In this document: piece after piece, positions 63,677 through 64,000 of the stretch
How the letters are laid out: each line of letters opens with the position of its first letter
Position numbering within the stretch: position 1 is the stretch's first letter
NCBI GenBank assembly: GCA_029237695.1
Contig: CM055266.1
Location: forward strand, 112,299,370-112,363,369
Source: Conchocele bisecta
Taxonomy: Eukaryota > Mollusca > Bivalvia > Lucinida > Thyasiridae
Reading direction: 5' to 3'
Length of the DNA stretch: 64,000 nt
The notes under the pieces: model-generated
Database searches by the model: none
Told to the model about the DNA's origin: nothing
What the model saw: the letters and a program-made list of their open reading frames with translations, nothing else
Position numbers and translations under genes: made by a program

Positions 63677-63730
63677 GTACGTATGCAATGATAAGTCCAT
63701 ATTTATTACGAGCCTTATAGTTTATTGCTA

Positions 63731-63964
63731 CAGTGGAACCTCTCTAAACCGGACACCCTGGGAGGTCCCCAGGGTGTCCGGTTTAGAGATGTTCCACTGT
63801 CAATCAGAAATATGACAATCCCAAAGTATGCGGCTGTGCTTTGCAAACTTGAACAGGCATTATCATCATAAATATTATCACTTGAGATAAATGACCAGGA
63901 AACTCATCGAAACTATGATCACAGGTATTTTCTTGGTGTCCGGTTTAGAGATGTTCCACTGTAT
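63731..63964. mobile_element. MITE family B, full copy at window end
   Basis: CAGTGGAACCTCTCTAAACC and GTCCGGTTTAGAGATGTTCC form a hairpin around GGGAGGTCCC. The same end recurs at 63936-63963. Confidence 0.75.
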
Positions 63965-64000
63965 ATCAAGTTTCAAGACAATTTAACTTCAACTGTAACA

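Larger units (their letters stand above)
59776..61643 (+). mobile_element. PIF/Harbinger-like element, degenerate, with MITE A termini
   Basis: CAGGGGCCCGTTTCATTAAA at the left and AGTGAAACGGGCCCCTG at the right match the ends of the non-coding A family, with extended inverted sequence (TCGTACGAATTTCTTA and TTCGTACGAAAAGT). The interior holds a transposase remnant (61127-61510) and a three-copy 77-bp repeat (60241-60470). Confidence 0.6.

Overview
The window is eukaryotic, AT-rich and intron-dominated. It looks like part of a lophotrochozoan genome, most likely a bivalve mollusc. That inference rests on small GC-rich exons inside introns crowded with palindromic MITEs, foldback elements and tandem arrays, and on an interspersed element starting AGCTCACCTGAG and ending GGGCCATCATGGCCCTC that I associate with bivalve genomes. 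The species cannot be fixed from sequence alone.

One plus-strand gene explains almost all the real coding sequence. Eighteen exons, the first with a start codon at 4194 and the last identified at 63531-63676, join in one reading frame with matching intron phases at every junction. They give about 919 residues of a type I membrane protein: a signal peptide (exon 1), a beta-rich N-terminal ectodomain (exons 2-5), about six divergent cadherin repeats (exons 6-16), a Thr-rich stalk with a transmembrane helix and a cysteine cluster (exon 17), and the start of a basic cytoplasmic tail (exon 18). The 3' end is either a stop at 63718 or lies beyond the window. A short coding-like segment at 81-278 may be the last exon of an upstream gene.

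The rest is repeats. Intron 7 carries a decayed non-LTR retrotransposon (endonuclease, reverse transcriptase, 3' tail) with about 47 copies of a 90-bp satellite inside its 3' region. Three tandem arrays (21-bp, 51-bp and 40-bp units) are each bracketed by inverted repeats, and a fourth array (40 bp, containing a consensus splice donor) fills intron 14. At least ten MITE or foldback families recur, many nested, including TTAA-flanked piggyBac-like elements, a hAT-like element with an 8-bp target duplication, and a Harbinger-like element with transposase remnants. Several insertions end within tens of bases of splice sites. Parts of the arrays, including a 47-base C run, look like unpolished long-read sequence.

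Region by region: 1-480 possible upstream gene end; 487-2882 foldback array and a 1-kb element; 2883-4193 presumed 5' flank; 4194-4278 exon 1; 4279-18807 introns 1-5 with MITEs and exons 2-5; 18808-25967 exons 6-7 and the 440-bp repeat element; 25968-36205 LINE, 90-bp array and 51-bp array; 36206-47783 exons 8-12 with many MITEs and the TIR-bracketed 40-bp array; 47784-57577 exons 13-17 and the donor array; 57578-64000 SINE-like, Harbinger-like and hAT-like elements and exon 18.
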